Assembly: GCA_964444925.1 (NCBI GenBank)
Contig: CAYUIV010000008.1
Coordinates: 1 to 40,664 of the forward strand
DNA from: CAYUIV01 sp964444925
GTDB taxonomy: Bacteria > Pseudomonadota > Gammaproteobacteria > Diplorickettsiales > Diplorickettsiaceae
Direction: 5' to 3'
Length of the DNA stretch: 40,664 bases
In this document: piece after piece, positions 1 to 8,102 of the stretch
Numbering within the stretch: position 1 is the stretch's first letter
Layout: every line of letters begins with the position of its first letter
The notes under the pieces: generated by a model
What the model was told of the DNA's origin: nothing
What the model saw: only the letters and a program-made list of their open reading frames with translations
The model's database searches: none
Program-made: the position numbers and the translations under genes

Positions 1-257
1 TTTTCTCACACGTGAGATGCTCGCTTACGTCTAATGTCTGTTGTAGTTTTAAATGTATTGTTCGTGTACTTGAGTCAAATAGAGTTGAGAAATATTAATT
101 TCACTCTGAAAAAATACAGATTAACATTACACTTTGATTGTAACAGTTGCTGGTTTAAAAAATTTGATGGAAATGTTTGAACTAAGAGATCATCCCTAAC
201 CTTTATATAGAATAGCTCATTTATTCCTTTGTTCACTTGAAACTATTTACAGTGATT

Positions 258-599
258 CTACCGCAGAGTAAAGCTTTCTCCACAACCGCATCTTGCTCCT
301 TCGTTTGGATTAATACAGGTTAAATAGCCATTTAACCCTTCACGTACGTAGTTAATTTTAGTCGCTTTAAATACTTTTTGGACCAAATCTTTTTGAACAA
401 AAATTTTGATACCATCCACTAAAAGGCTCATCTCTCCTTCATAGAGCTGGTTTGCCTCTTCAAAGTGATAGAGCCACCCAGAGCATCCTGATTTTTTGAG
501 TTGAATACGTAACCCCTTGTTTTTTTGAAGTTTTCTTTTTAAATAATCACGTGCACTTGTAGTGAGCGTTAGGGTGTTATCAGTAACTGTTATTGACAT
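258..599 (-). CDS. A-type iron-sulfur cluster carrier (IscA/SufA family)
   Basis: This is a 113-residue member of the HesB/IscA/SufA family, which accepts Fe-S clusters from the scaffold machinery and hands them to apo-proteins in the cytosol. The three cluster-ligand cysteines are visible: Cys39 in KKSGCSGW, and Cys104 and Cys106 in the C-terminal CGCGESF. A TTG four codons upstream (611) could also be a start, but neither site has a clear Shine-Dalgarno sequence and the ATG gives the usual family length. It is divergent from the amino acid permease with a gap of about 70 bp. The rest of an isc or suf operon is not in view, so I cannot choose between IscA and SufA. A second A-type carrier lies at 15149-15646. 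Confidence 0.9.
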   Translation of the reverse strand: MSITVTDNTLTLTTSARDYLKRKLQKNKGLRIQLKKSGCSGWLYHFEEANQLYEGEMSLLVDGIKIFVQKDLVQKVFKATKINYVREGLNGYLTCINPNEGARCGCGESFTLR

Positions 600-670
600 A
601 AATATTTTCAAGCTAGATAAATACAGGTATGATATAAGCTTTTTATTTTAACTCAATTCTTAAATTTGAA

Positions 671-1909
671 ATGAAACAATTTTTAAATACGAAATTGTTA
701 GGCGGTACCTTACTCCTTACTGGTACAGCAATGGGAGGTGGATTACTTGCCTTACCTCTTGCAACAGCTAAAGCTGGTTTCTTAAATTCATTTGCGCTAT
801 TAATAAGTACTTGGCTTTTGATGACAACCAGTGCACTTTTAACGCTTGAAATTAGTTTATGGTTACCACCTAACACGAATATTATATCTATAACGCGCAC
901 CTTTCTCAATCGAGAAGCCACACTATTGGCATGGAGTAGTTACTTACTTTTACTCTATTCTTTAGTCGCTGCCTATGTTGCAGTGGGTGCAGATTTGCTG
1001 ACAAGTTTCATACCTTATCTTTCATCAAAAGGTGTTTATTTTAGAGCAGTATCAGCGATTTTGTTCACAAGTGTGCTAGGGAGCATTGTCTACCAAGGTA
1101 TTAATTGGGTAGATTATTTTAACCGCATCTTAATGTTTTTTAAACTGACACTTTATAGTTTGATGGTAGCGACTATATTACCATATATTTCAGTTGAAAA
1201 ACTAACGGGTGGAGAAATACAGCATGTTACAAAAGGGTTTGGCGTACTAATTACTTCGTTTGCGTACGCGAATGTCATTCCAAGTCTTCGCACCTACTTT
1301 GGTGAAAAAATTGCCGATCTACGTAAAGCAATTTTAATGGGAAGTACAATTCCACTCATCTGTTACACACTGTGGAATGCAAGTGTTACAGGTACCATAC
1401 CACTATATGGAGAATTAGGTTTAATTAAAATCAGTCAAATGAATGGATCGACTACACAACTAATTAAGCAATTAAATCAGTTACTCAATAATCGCTTTAT
1501 TACGATTTTATCCAATAGTTTTGCTTATGTTTGTGTATTAACAACGTTTCTAACGTGTTCACTGGGGCTTTCGGATTTTATAGCCGATGGTTTAAAATTA
1601 ACTAAGAAAAAAACAAAAACAGATGATCTATTTATTTACGGAATAACATTTATTCCACCTCTTCTTATTGCTTTAGTTTTTCCTGAAATATTTGTTACGG
1701 CGCTAAATTATGCTGGAATTTATTGTCTAATTCTTTTCGTTTTGCTCCCGGTATTAATTGCTTGGCAAGGACGCTACCGCACACCACAAAAGTTTACAAC
1801 GATTTACCAACTACCGGGTGGAAAAAGTACTTTAATTTGTCTTGGTACAATAGGTATAACGAGTATGTTATATACTCTTTATCACATTTTTAATTCATTA
1901 ATTAAATAA
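671..1909 (+). CDS. aromatic amino acid permease (HAAAP family, TyrP/Mtr-like)
   Basis: A 412-residue inner-membrane protein made almost entirely of hydrophobic segments, consistent with the roughly 11 helices of the hydroxy/aromatic amino acid permease family. The N-terminus carries the family hallmark LLGGTLLLTGTAMGGGLLAL (residues 9-28), an unwound, glycine-rich first helix. These proteins import tyrosine, tryptophan or phenylalanine with protons. The substrate cannot be fixed from sequence; TyrP-like is the usual assignment in this group of bacteria, and intracellular relatives often depend on host amino acids. Its 3' end overlaps the convergent priA gene by 8 bases, with no terminator between them. 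Confidence 0.88.
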   Translation: MKQFLNTKLLGGTLLLTGTAMGGGLLALPLATAKAGFLNSFALLISTWLLMTTSALLTLEISLWLPPNTNIISITRTFLNREATLLAWSSYLLLLYSLVAAYVAVGADLLTSFIPYLSSKGVYFRAVSAILFTSVLGSIVYQGINWVDYFNRILMFFKLTLYSLMVATILPYISVEKLTGGEIQHVTKGFGVLITSFAYANVIPSLRTYFGEKIADLRKAILMGSTIPLICYTLWNASVTGTIPLYGELGLIKISQMNGSTTQLIKQLNQLLNNRFITILSNSFAYVCVLTTFLTCSLGLSDFIADGLKLTKKKTKTDDLFIYGITFIPPLLIALVFPEIFVTALNYAGIYCLILFVLLPVLIAWQGRYRTPQKFTTIYQLPGGKSTLICLGTIGITSMLYTLYHIFNSLIK

Positions 1910-3917
1910 TTTCTATAGGATCGACTTCTAAAAGATAACGCACCGACTTTTTTTCAATATGAGTCAGTTGTTTCACCAAAATAGATAATTTGTCATGTAA
2001 GATGGCACGTTTTTTAGCACAAAAGAGTAAGCGAGCACGGTAGTATCCGGCACGTTTTGTTAAAAGCGCTGGAACAGGACCCAATACCGAAATATTTGTT
2101 GTTTCAAAATAACTTTGGTTTTTGACTAAGGTTAAAAAGTTTAAAGCAGCCTCTTTTTGTTTGGACTCTGCATGCAGTAATGCAACATAGGTAAAAGGGG
2201 GCCAATTTGATTGCTGTCTTCCTTTTAAGGCAAAGCGACTAAAGCCACCGTATCCTTCTTCTACCAATTGACGTAGAACAGGATGATCGGGGTGATGCGT
2301 TTGTATCATGACTGTCCCTGTACGACTTGCCCGACCCGTACGTCCTGCAACTTGTATAATTAACTGCGCTGTTTGTTCTAATGCACGAAAATCTTTTGCA
2401 AATAAACCCATATCACCTTCTACGATAATAGCAAGGGTTACATTCGGAAAATGATGGCCTTTTGCTAGAATTTGAGTACCGATTAAAATTGCAGGTTGTT
2501 CTGTAGGGATACTATTGAGTAGTTGAGATAACGCCTCGTAGTGACGTGTACTATCTGAATCAATTCGAACCTGACGAATATGAGGAAAATATTGTTGTAG
2601 TGTTTGTTCGAGACGTTGAGTACCTTGCCCTAAAGCGAAAAGTTGTTTTTGTTTGCATCGGTTACAAAACAATGGCACACAAGTTGTATAATCACAGTAG
2701 TGGCATCGAAGTGTTTCAGGTAGCTGATGTAATCGTAACGGACTATCACAGTTGGGGCAAATAACTGTCCAACCACAGTCATGACACAAATACAACGGGG
2801 AAAAGCCTCGTCGATTTAAAAATAAAATGACCTGTCCTTTGTTTGTAAGATGTTTTTTCATTACTTGAATTGCTTCATGGGATAACCCAGCAGATAAATG
2901 ATGATGACGAATATCAAGAATTTTTATCAAAGGCAGCAATGCACGACCAGCACGCTTTGATAATACAAGTTTTTGATAACGTCCTTTTTCACTATTTAAA
3001 AGACTTTCTAAAGAAGGGGTTGCTGAACCTAAAATAATTGGAATATTAGTTAATTTAGCCAACATAATTGCAGAATCTCGTGCATGATAACGAAAACCAC
3101 TTTGCTGTTTAAAAGAGCTATCGTGCTCTTCATCTAATATGATTAATCCAACAGAGGATAAAGGTAAAAACAGAGCAGAACGCGTGCCTATCACAATTTT
3201 TGCTTGATTATTCCTAATATATTCCCAATTTTTTCTTCTTATTTTCTCACTTAAACGGGAGTGAAATTCAAGAACAACGTTAGGAAATCGAGCAGTAATA
3301 TGCGCTAACATTTGTGGAGCTAGACTAATTTCAGGTACAAGTAGTAAAGTTTGTTTACCTTGTTCAAGTATTTCTTGCATTAACTGCAGATAAATTTCTG
3401 TCTTACCGCTGCCTGTAACTCCCTCTAGCAAAAATGTTTTAAATTGATGTAATTGATTTCGAATGGTTTCAAAAGCTATATTTTGTTCTTCATTAAAAAT
3501 ACATTTCTGTGCACTACAATTTTTTATCACAGCTACCGCTAACTGTGTACTTTTTGTATAGGATTTTTTTGAAGATATATTTTTTAAATAACCTGGTAAG
3601 GCATTTGAAAACACTTCGCCTAAAGGCGCATGGTAATAACGACTCATCCATTCTAATAAATGAACTAGAGTAGACGGTAGTAAAGGTGTCTCGTCTAAAA
3701 CCGCAATGACGAACTTAAGATTTTTAAGCGAAATAGCAGACTGATGCACCAAATCTATGATAAAACCCACAAGTTGACGTTTTCCAAAAGGTATTTTTAC
3801 TCGAATCCCTTTAAAAGCTTTTCTAATTTTCGCCGCGTCTTTTGAAGAGAGGAGATAATCAAACAGATGATAGGTAGGTATTGCAATTGCGATTCTTACA
3901 ATCATCACTTTCGTCAT
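1902..3917 (-). CDS. priA: primosomal protein N', replication restart helicase PriA
   Basis: A 671-residue superfamily 2 helicase that reloads the replisome at stalled forks. Visible in order are an N-terminal DNA-binding region (about 1-110), Walker A in LLEGVTGSGKTEIYL (about 165-179), a DEEH box in LIILDEEHDSSF, and helicase motif III GSATPSLES. A zinc-binding insertion holds eight paired cysteines (CHDCGW, CPNCDS, CHYCDY, CNRCKQ; about 375-425), followed by motifs GTQILAKGHHFP and QVAGRTGRA. Length is slightly below the Escherichia coli protein (732). The upstream ATG is used; a second Met lies four codons in. It stands alone on the minus strand and converges on the permease. Confidence 0.97.
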   Translation of the reverse strand: MTKVMIVRIAIAIPTYHLFDYLLSSKDAAKIRKAFKGIRVKIPFGKRQLVGFIIDLVHQSAISLKNLKFVIAVLDETPLLPSTLVHLLEWMSRYYHAPLGEVFSNALPGYLKNISSKKSYTKSTQLAVAVIKNCSAQKCIFNEEQNIAFETIRNQLHQFKTFLLEGVTGSGKTEIYLQLMQEILEQGKQTLLLVPEISLAPQMLAHITARFPNVVLEFHSRLSEKIRRKNWEYIRNNQAKIVIGTRSALFLPLSSVGLIILDEEHDSSFKQQSGFRYHARDSAIMLAKLTNIPIILGSATPSLESLLNSEKGRYQKLVLSKRAGRALLPLIKILDIRHHHLSAGLSHEAIQVMKKHLTNKGQVILFLNRRGFSPLYLCHDCGWTVICPNCDSPLRLHQLPETLRCHYCDYTTCVPLFCNRCKQKQLFALGQGTQRLEQTLQQYFPHIRQVRIDSDSTRHYEALSQLLNSIPTEQPAILIGTQILAKGHHFPNVTLAIIVEGDMGLFAKDFRALEQTAQLIIQVAGRTGRASRTGTVMIQTHHPDHPVLRQLVEEGYGGFSRFALKGRQQSNWPPFTYVALLHAESKQKEAALNFLTLVKNQSYFETTNISVLGPVPALLTKRAGYYRARLLFCAKKRAILHDKLSILVKQLTHIEKKSVRYLLEVDPIEII

Positions 3918-4047
3918 ATATTCATCGTAAATAATTAGTTGACTTTTTAATGTATAGCTCTTAAGTTGTAATTGAAAGCATTTTTCACTTTTTGAAAAAA
4001 AAGCTAAAGTAAGATTACTAATAATGCAATTGTTTGGGTGAATAATT

Positions 4048-4821
4048 ATGGTTAATTTTCTTTCTCCTATTTATCATAGTACGCCCATCACTTGCTTAGG
4101 CGAGGATCTCTTTGAATTCATTCGAAAAAGTCCGTTTTCCGCTCATCTTCGAGATACGAAAACTAATAAATATATTTTATGTAATGAATTTTCAAAAGAA
4201 AACATCGGTTTACAATCAGCAAAAGATATTGTAGGCCTTAAGCCAAGGGAAGTGATTGAGCATAGAGCATATTCAGAAAAGAATCTAGGTTACCTAGAGG
4301 CATGGAATAAAAAACTGCAGGTTTTATTAGACAAGACTTATGAACTTAGTCATCATATCTTATCTCAAAAAACAGCTGCCATTCAACGTGACATTGAGTT
4401 AACACTCAGTGGTTATATACGTATCACGCAAACTATCCGTTCCCCTGTTTTTGATAGCAAAAAAAATATTGTTGCGATTGCAAGTGTTGATTATGACTTT
4501 GCGCATCAATGTGAATTGCTTACCTTATTTGATTTATATACACAGTACCTCCCTAAAAAAATCGCCATACAAAATTTTCTACAGTTTCTTGAAATTTCGC
4601 ATTATTTTTTAGAAATACCTACCTGTAAAGAAATCACTACTTTGCTTTTACTCTATCAAAATCAATCAATTGAGTTTGTTGCCGAATATTTACAAATTAG
4701 CAAGCGGACTGTACAAGAGCATAAAGCAAGTTTGAGTAGAAAACTGCGAACATTTAATCTTGTCCACCTCCTCACTACCTTACGTACTCGTCATGAAAAT
4801 AATTTCTCACGCTGGCAATAA
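4048..4821 (+). CDS. PAS-domain LuxR-type transcriptional regulator
   Basis: A 257-residue predicted cytoplasmic regulator. Residues about 15-155 look like a PAS-type sensory domain (SAHLRDTKTNKYILCNEF near the start, then SPVFDSKKNIVAIASVDYDF as the closing strands). Residues about 195-245 form a GerE/LuxR-type helix-turn-helix with the recognisable core EFVAEYLQISKRTVQEHKAS. The ligand is unknown and no transmembrane segment is seen. A GGGTG about 7 bases upstream of the ATG may act as a weak ribosome-binding site. Its last 29 bases overlap the MFS transporter start, so the two are probably cotranscribed and perhaps translationally coupled. A role in controlling that transporter is inference only. 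Confidence 0.8.
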   Translation: MVNFLSPIYHSTPITCLGEDLFEFIRKSPFSAHLRDTKTNKYILCNEFSKENIGLQSAKDIVGLKPREVIEHRAYSEKNLGYLEAWNKKLQVLLDKTYELSHHILSQKTAAIQRDIELTLSGYIRITQTIRSPVFDSKKNIVAIASVDYDFAHQCELLTLFDLYTQYLPKKIAIQNFLQFLEISHYFLEIPTCKEITTLLLLYQNQSIEFVAEYLQISKRTVQEHKASLSRKLRTFNLVHLLTTLRTRHENNFSRWQ

Positions 4822-6073
4822 TTCCAATCATTTATACAATATTGCACTGTTTGCAGGTATTTTTGAGTGGTACGAGTTTGCACTTTATGGATTGATGTCA
4901 GCTGCATTAGGACCACTCTTTTTTAATACCGATGATCGTATCAGTACTGCACTTTCTGTATATATTGTTTTTGCACTCAGCTATCTTGCAAGACCTCTAG
5001 GAGGTATTTTTTTTGGAAGAATGGGAGATACTGTTAACCATGGTCGCGCCCTTAAACTTTCCTTAATGACCATGGCGGTTCCGACTGCAATTATTGGATT
5101 TTTACCTACCTATGCGAGCGCAGGTCTATGGGCCACAAGCGCGCTTTGTACATTACGACTTGTTCAAGGCTTTGGTGTAGGTGGTGAATTTCCCAACAGT
5201 ATCGCCTATGTTTTTAATACCTCTTCTCAAAAAGAACGCACTTTTCTTGGTAGTATCACTTGCGCCAGTACTTCTCTTGGAATGCTACTGGGCTCAACCG
5301 TTGTTTCGAGTTTAAATTGGTATTTTACTAAAGCAGAAATTTTAGATTGGGCTTGGCGTATCCCTTTTTTACTAAGTATTCCGTTAACACTTTTTATTGC
5401 ATTTATTCGTCGATCTATTATTGATCCTACCTGGCAAAATCGCTCTACAACACAAAGAAGTATGCATTCACTATGGCAACAAGTAATTAAAGCACGTACG
5501 AGTTTATTCAAAATGATTTTACTTGGCGGTATGCTTACAACCTGTAGTAATTTACTTTTAATATGGATGCCTTTCTATTTACAAACATTTTTAAATATTC
5601 CACCACATATTGCATCAACGACTAACACTATTACTTTAATTGTTGAAATCACCGTACTTGTTTCTTCAGGTTATATGATGTACCAGTTACCGGTTGAAAA
5701 ATTATTAAAATACTTACACATTGGTCTTTTACTGGCGGTGTATCCACTCTTTTTTTTATTGCAATATCAAAATGTTGGATTACTGATTTTAAGCCAATGC
5801 ACACTCGCTTTTTTTCTCGGCAGTATTAATGCCTGTTTTATTGAAATGATGGGTCGTGTCTTACCAAAAGAGATACGCTCCATTAGTACTAGTATTATCT
5901 TTGCCGTTTCACCTGCGATCTTTGGAGGTCTTGCTCCCTTGACAGCTATTTGGCTGATTAAAACCTATCATTTGCTAACTGCGCCGGCGTTTCTTATTCT
6001 AGGGATAAGTATAATTGCAGCACCTGTGACTTTTAGTTTTCGTGCAATTCCAAAACTACCTTATTCAGCATAA
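4793..6073 (+). CDS. MFS transporter, metabolite:H+ symporter (ProP/KgtP-like)
   Basis: A 426-residue major facilitator protein with about 12 hydrophobic segments. It shows the family loop 2-3 motif as GRMGDTVNHGRALKLS and the subfamily signatures GIFEWYEFALYG, ARPLGGIFFG and VQGFGVGGEFPNS, typical of the metabolite:H+ symporter group that includes ProP (proline/betaine) and KgtP (2-oxoglutarate). The substrate cannot be read from sequence. I use the ATG at 4793, which begins just before the first helix; an in-frame start at 4760 would add 11 residues with no family resemblance. The gene starts inside the 3' end of the PAS-LuxR gene, which suggests coupled expression. Confidence 0.85.
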   Translation: MKIISHAGNNSNHLYNIALFAGIFEWYEFALYGLMSAALGPLFFNTDDRISTALSVYIVFALSYLARPLGGIFFGRMGDTVNHGRALKLSLMTMAVPTAIIGFLPTYASAGLWATSALCTLRLVQGFGVGGEFPNSIAYVFNTSSQKERTFLGSITCASTSLGMLLGSTVVSSLNWYFTKAEILDWAWRIPFLLSIPLTLFIAFIRRSIIDPTWQNRSTTQRSMHSLWQQVIKARTSLFKMILLGGMLTTCSNLLLIWMPFYLQTFLNIPPHIASTTNTITLIVEITVLVSSGYMMYQLPVEKLLKYLHIGLLLAVYPLFFLLQYQNVGLLILSQCTLAFFLGSINACFIEMMGRVLPKEIRSISTSIIFAVSPAIFGGLAPLTAIWLIKTYHLLTAPAFLILGISIIAAPVTFSFRAIPKLPYSA

Positions 6074-6111
6074 AAAAAGTTTAGAGACAATAGACATATT
6101 CAATGACGAAA

Positions 6112-6148
6112 GTAGATAAAAATTCAGTAAAAGTGAAAATTTATCTAC
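6112..6148. other. imperfect inverted repeat / stem-loop after the MFS gene
   Basis: Two 15-base arms (6112-6126 and 6134-6148) pair over nine outer base pairs, then two mismatches, then four more pairs, around a 7-base loop. It begins about 40 bases after the MFS stop codon. There is no run of T on either side, so it is not a classic intrinsic terminator; it could be an mRNA 3'-end structure or a protein-binding site ahead of the receiver gene. Confidence 0.5.
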
Positions 6149-6246
6149 CTAATTAGAAAAACTCACTCATACTTCCCAATTGTTGTTTCATATAAAGTCA
6201 CTTAGATTATTAAGGGTAGTAATTAATGTAATCAAAGGAAGTTATC

Positions 6247-6690
6247 GTGAATCACAATTATTGTTTGTTGGATGACTATGCGCAGGGGAAACAAAATACA
6301 CGGCTGAATATTTTGTTAGTCGAAGATGATAAATGCATGCAGATGATTTATCAAAACTTTTGTAAACGATTGAATCATCGAGTTTATACCGTAAGTACTG
6401 CTGGTGAAGCACTCAAGCAATTTAACTGTGATAGTTACGATTTAATACTATTAGATCTTGGATTGCCTGACCGCTCAGGAGAATATGTGTTATCCAGCAT
6501 ACGTCAAAAAGAAAAGGATAAGAACCTAAATTCAGTGCCTATTTTTATTACGACAGCGCACAATGATTTAGAATTAACCGCTCGCTGCTATCAACAGCAT
6601 GCTAGCCTCATTCTATCTAAACCGGTTTCTTTCCCAACTTTTTATAAATTATTGACATTGTATAGTCAACCTAATTTTTCTAAAAGATAA
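6247..6690 (+). CDS. stand-alone response regulator receiver (REC) protein
   Basis: A 147-residue protein consisting of a short N-terminal tail (about 20 residues) and one receiver domain with no output domain. All phosphotransfer residues can be seen: the acidic pair in LLVEDDK, the phospho-acceptor Asp in LILLDLGLPD, the conserved Thr in FITTA, and the Lys in LSKPVS. The start is GTG, supported by AAAGGAAG 5-12 bases upstream. Single-domain receivers usually relay phosphate or act by binding a partner; the cognate kinase is not in the window. It heads a same-strand run of small hydrophobic open frames (6702-7596), but a functional link is unproven. Confidence 0.88.
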   Translation: MNHNYCLLDDYAQGKQNTRLNILLVEDDKCMQMIYQNFCKRLNHRVYTVSTAGEALKQFNCDSYDLILLDLGLPDRSGEYVLSSIRQKEKDKNLNSVPIFITTAHNDLELTARCYQQHASLILSKPVSFPTFYKLLTLYSQPNFSKR

Positions 6691-6701
6691 AGATAGGGTG
6701 C

Positions 6702-6914
6702 ATGTGTTTTAACAAAAAATATAATGCTTGTTTCTTCTTTGTTTTATTTGTTGCTTTATTTATTTCCCCGTACAGGCTATTATCTCTCTTTGCATTTAAG
6801 ACTGATGTGTGCCTGTCTAATTTTCCTTCATTAATTCATTTATCTGGAGGATTTGAAATGCTTGCTCTGTTGCATATTCCTAAACAAGCAGTTACCTTAC
6901 AAAGTTTTAAATAA
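6702..6914 (+). CDS. possible small hydrophobic protein (70 aa)
   Basis: A short open frame starting 11 bases after the receiver stop codon, with a weak AGGG just before its ATG. Residues about 8-32 are strongly hydrophobic and could be a signal anchor; the rest shows no motif. An internal ATG at 6858, preceded by a much better GGAGG (6846-6850), would give only an 18-residue peptide. Either this is a small membrane protein or just a leader region for the next gene. I do not recognise it and would not be surprised if it is not translated as drawn. Confidence 0.3.
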   Translation: MCFNKKYNACFFFVLFVALFISPYRLLSLFAFKTDVCLSNFPSLIHLSGGFEMLALLHIPKQAVTLQSFK

Positions 6915-6943
6915 CTGTATTACTTTTAGTAGGAGATAACACC

Positions 6944-7231
6944 ATGCCTTTGAGTATTTTTGACACAATAATATACTTTTTAACATACGCTGTTGTGATA
7001 ATTACAATCTCTTTTGTGCAAGAGTATTATGAAAAAAACACGATATTTGGCACTTTACTCAAAAGGCGCCGTTATTCCTCTCTTTTGATAAGGTTCATAT
7101 CCTCGTTTTTAGTCCCGTACTGCATTAGTTGTGTAGCTATTTTACCGATAGGAATTCAAAAAGTATTTTGGTTTATAGCCGCAGTTTGTAGCGTACTTTT
7201 AGAGAAAAAGTTACACGAAATAGACTATTGA
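6944..7231 (+). CDS. uncharacterised small membrane protein (95 aa)
   Basis: A 95-residue protein with two or three hydrophobic segments (about 5-25, 49-68 and 69-86) separated by a basic loop, LLKRRRYSS, which suggests inner-membrane insertion with that loop in the cytoplasm. A good AGGAG sits 8-12 bases before the ATG, making translation likely. No family is recognised. It lies in the same direction as the receiver upstream and another small membrane frame downstream, so these may be one transcription unit. Confidence 0.55.
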   Translation: MPLSIFDTIIYFLTYAVVIITISFVQEYYEKNTIFGTLLKRRRYSSLLIRFISSFLVPYCISCVAILPIGIQKVFWFIAAVCSVLLEKKLHEIDY

Positions 7232-7314
7232 TAATGTCTAGTTAACTTATTTGATTCAAAGAACAAACAACATCTAAGATAGTTACACTACTTTCAATAT
7301 TAATAAAAAATATC

Positions 7315-7596
7315 ATGTCTCTAACTCTTTTTAAGAAAATAACAATCATGGCTGGTATCTATTTAGCTTTGAGATATTTCTTTGAAAAGCATGCAGTAGA
7401 GATTAGCACTTCATCCAAATATCACAGCTATTTATTTTTTATTTTAAAATTGACACTTTTTGCACTTCTATTTTCCCATTCCACATCCCTATATATACAT
7501 ATCGGTCGGCTACTTGATATCTCCATTAGCTGGGATTTATCAATGATAATCTGTGCTTTGAGTGCTAAGCTGAATCATTATTTTCTATTTTTTTAA
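7315..7596 (+). CDS. uncharacterised small membrane protein (93 aa)
   Basis: A 93-residue frame with hydrophobic stretches at about 9-23, 40-60 and 75-92 and few charged residues, predicted to sit in the inner membrane. It has no convincing ribosome-binding site and no recognisable family. It resembles its 95-residue neighbour in size and general character, but I see no clear sequence match between them. It is the last gene before a gap of about 500 bp. Confidence 0.4.
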   Translation: MSLTLFKKITIMAGIYLALRYFFEKHAVEISTSSKYHSYLFFILKLTLFALLFSHSTSLYIHIGRLLDISISWDLSMIICALSAKLNHYFLFF

Positions 7597-8102
7597 AGCG
7601 TTCAGTTGCTGCAAAGAGACTATTCAAGCACTGTATGCTTGCACATCATTTAACTTCTCTTGCTGAACTCATCATTAAAAAAAGAGGTACATGACATTTC
7701 TTTTCTATTCTTATGATAAGATATGGGTTAAAAATCTACTTCAGCCGTATAAATAATACTCTTATACAAAAAAGCTTTTTCAAAGAATTAAAATTGGACT
7801 TTTAAATACATTGAATTGCCTTACCACTATCATGAGTAGAAATGATGGTGTCTTAAATATCACTACTACATAATGTAATGTGTTAATTCAATCTTATTTA
7901 TTGATAAACGCAAAAAAAGGTAGTATACAATAGGGTGAAGCATGCACCTGCTTTCTTGGATTGATAATCAACACTCATGGAACGGATAAGAGTACTTGCA
8001 ACACAATCTGATTAAAAATATTAAATAAGATTTGCTTTTTTTATTTATTGACTAAATAGTAATTGTCTTTAGCTGCTACTATGAAAATAAGCGACAAGGA
8101 AA
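7597..8102. other. 506-bp gap without a recognisable gene
   Basis: No open frame of convincing length, tRNA or known structured RNA is seen. It contains two stem-loops: arms 7625-7630/7636-7641 (6 bp, 5-base loop) just after the preceding gene, and 7825-7850. A weak AAGGA at 8096-8100 belongs to the next gene. The rest is AT-rich sequence that could hold a promoter and a long 5' leader for the 657-residue protein. Confidence 0.5.
7825..7850. other. stem-loop in the leader region of the 657-aa gene
   Basis: Arms 7825-7833 and 7842-7850 form nine pairs, one a G-T wobble, around an 8-base loop. There is no following T-run, so it does not look like a terminator. It is about 250 bases upstream of the next gene. 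Confidence 0.3.

Noticed and set aside
4..17. TCTCAC-AC-GTGAGA near-palindrome at the window start
   Set aside because: Short, at the edge, with no visible partner gene; cannot be interpreted.
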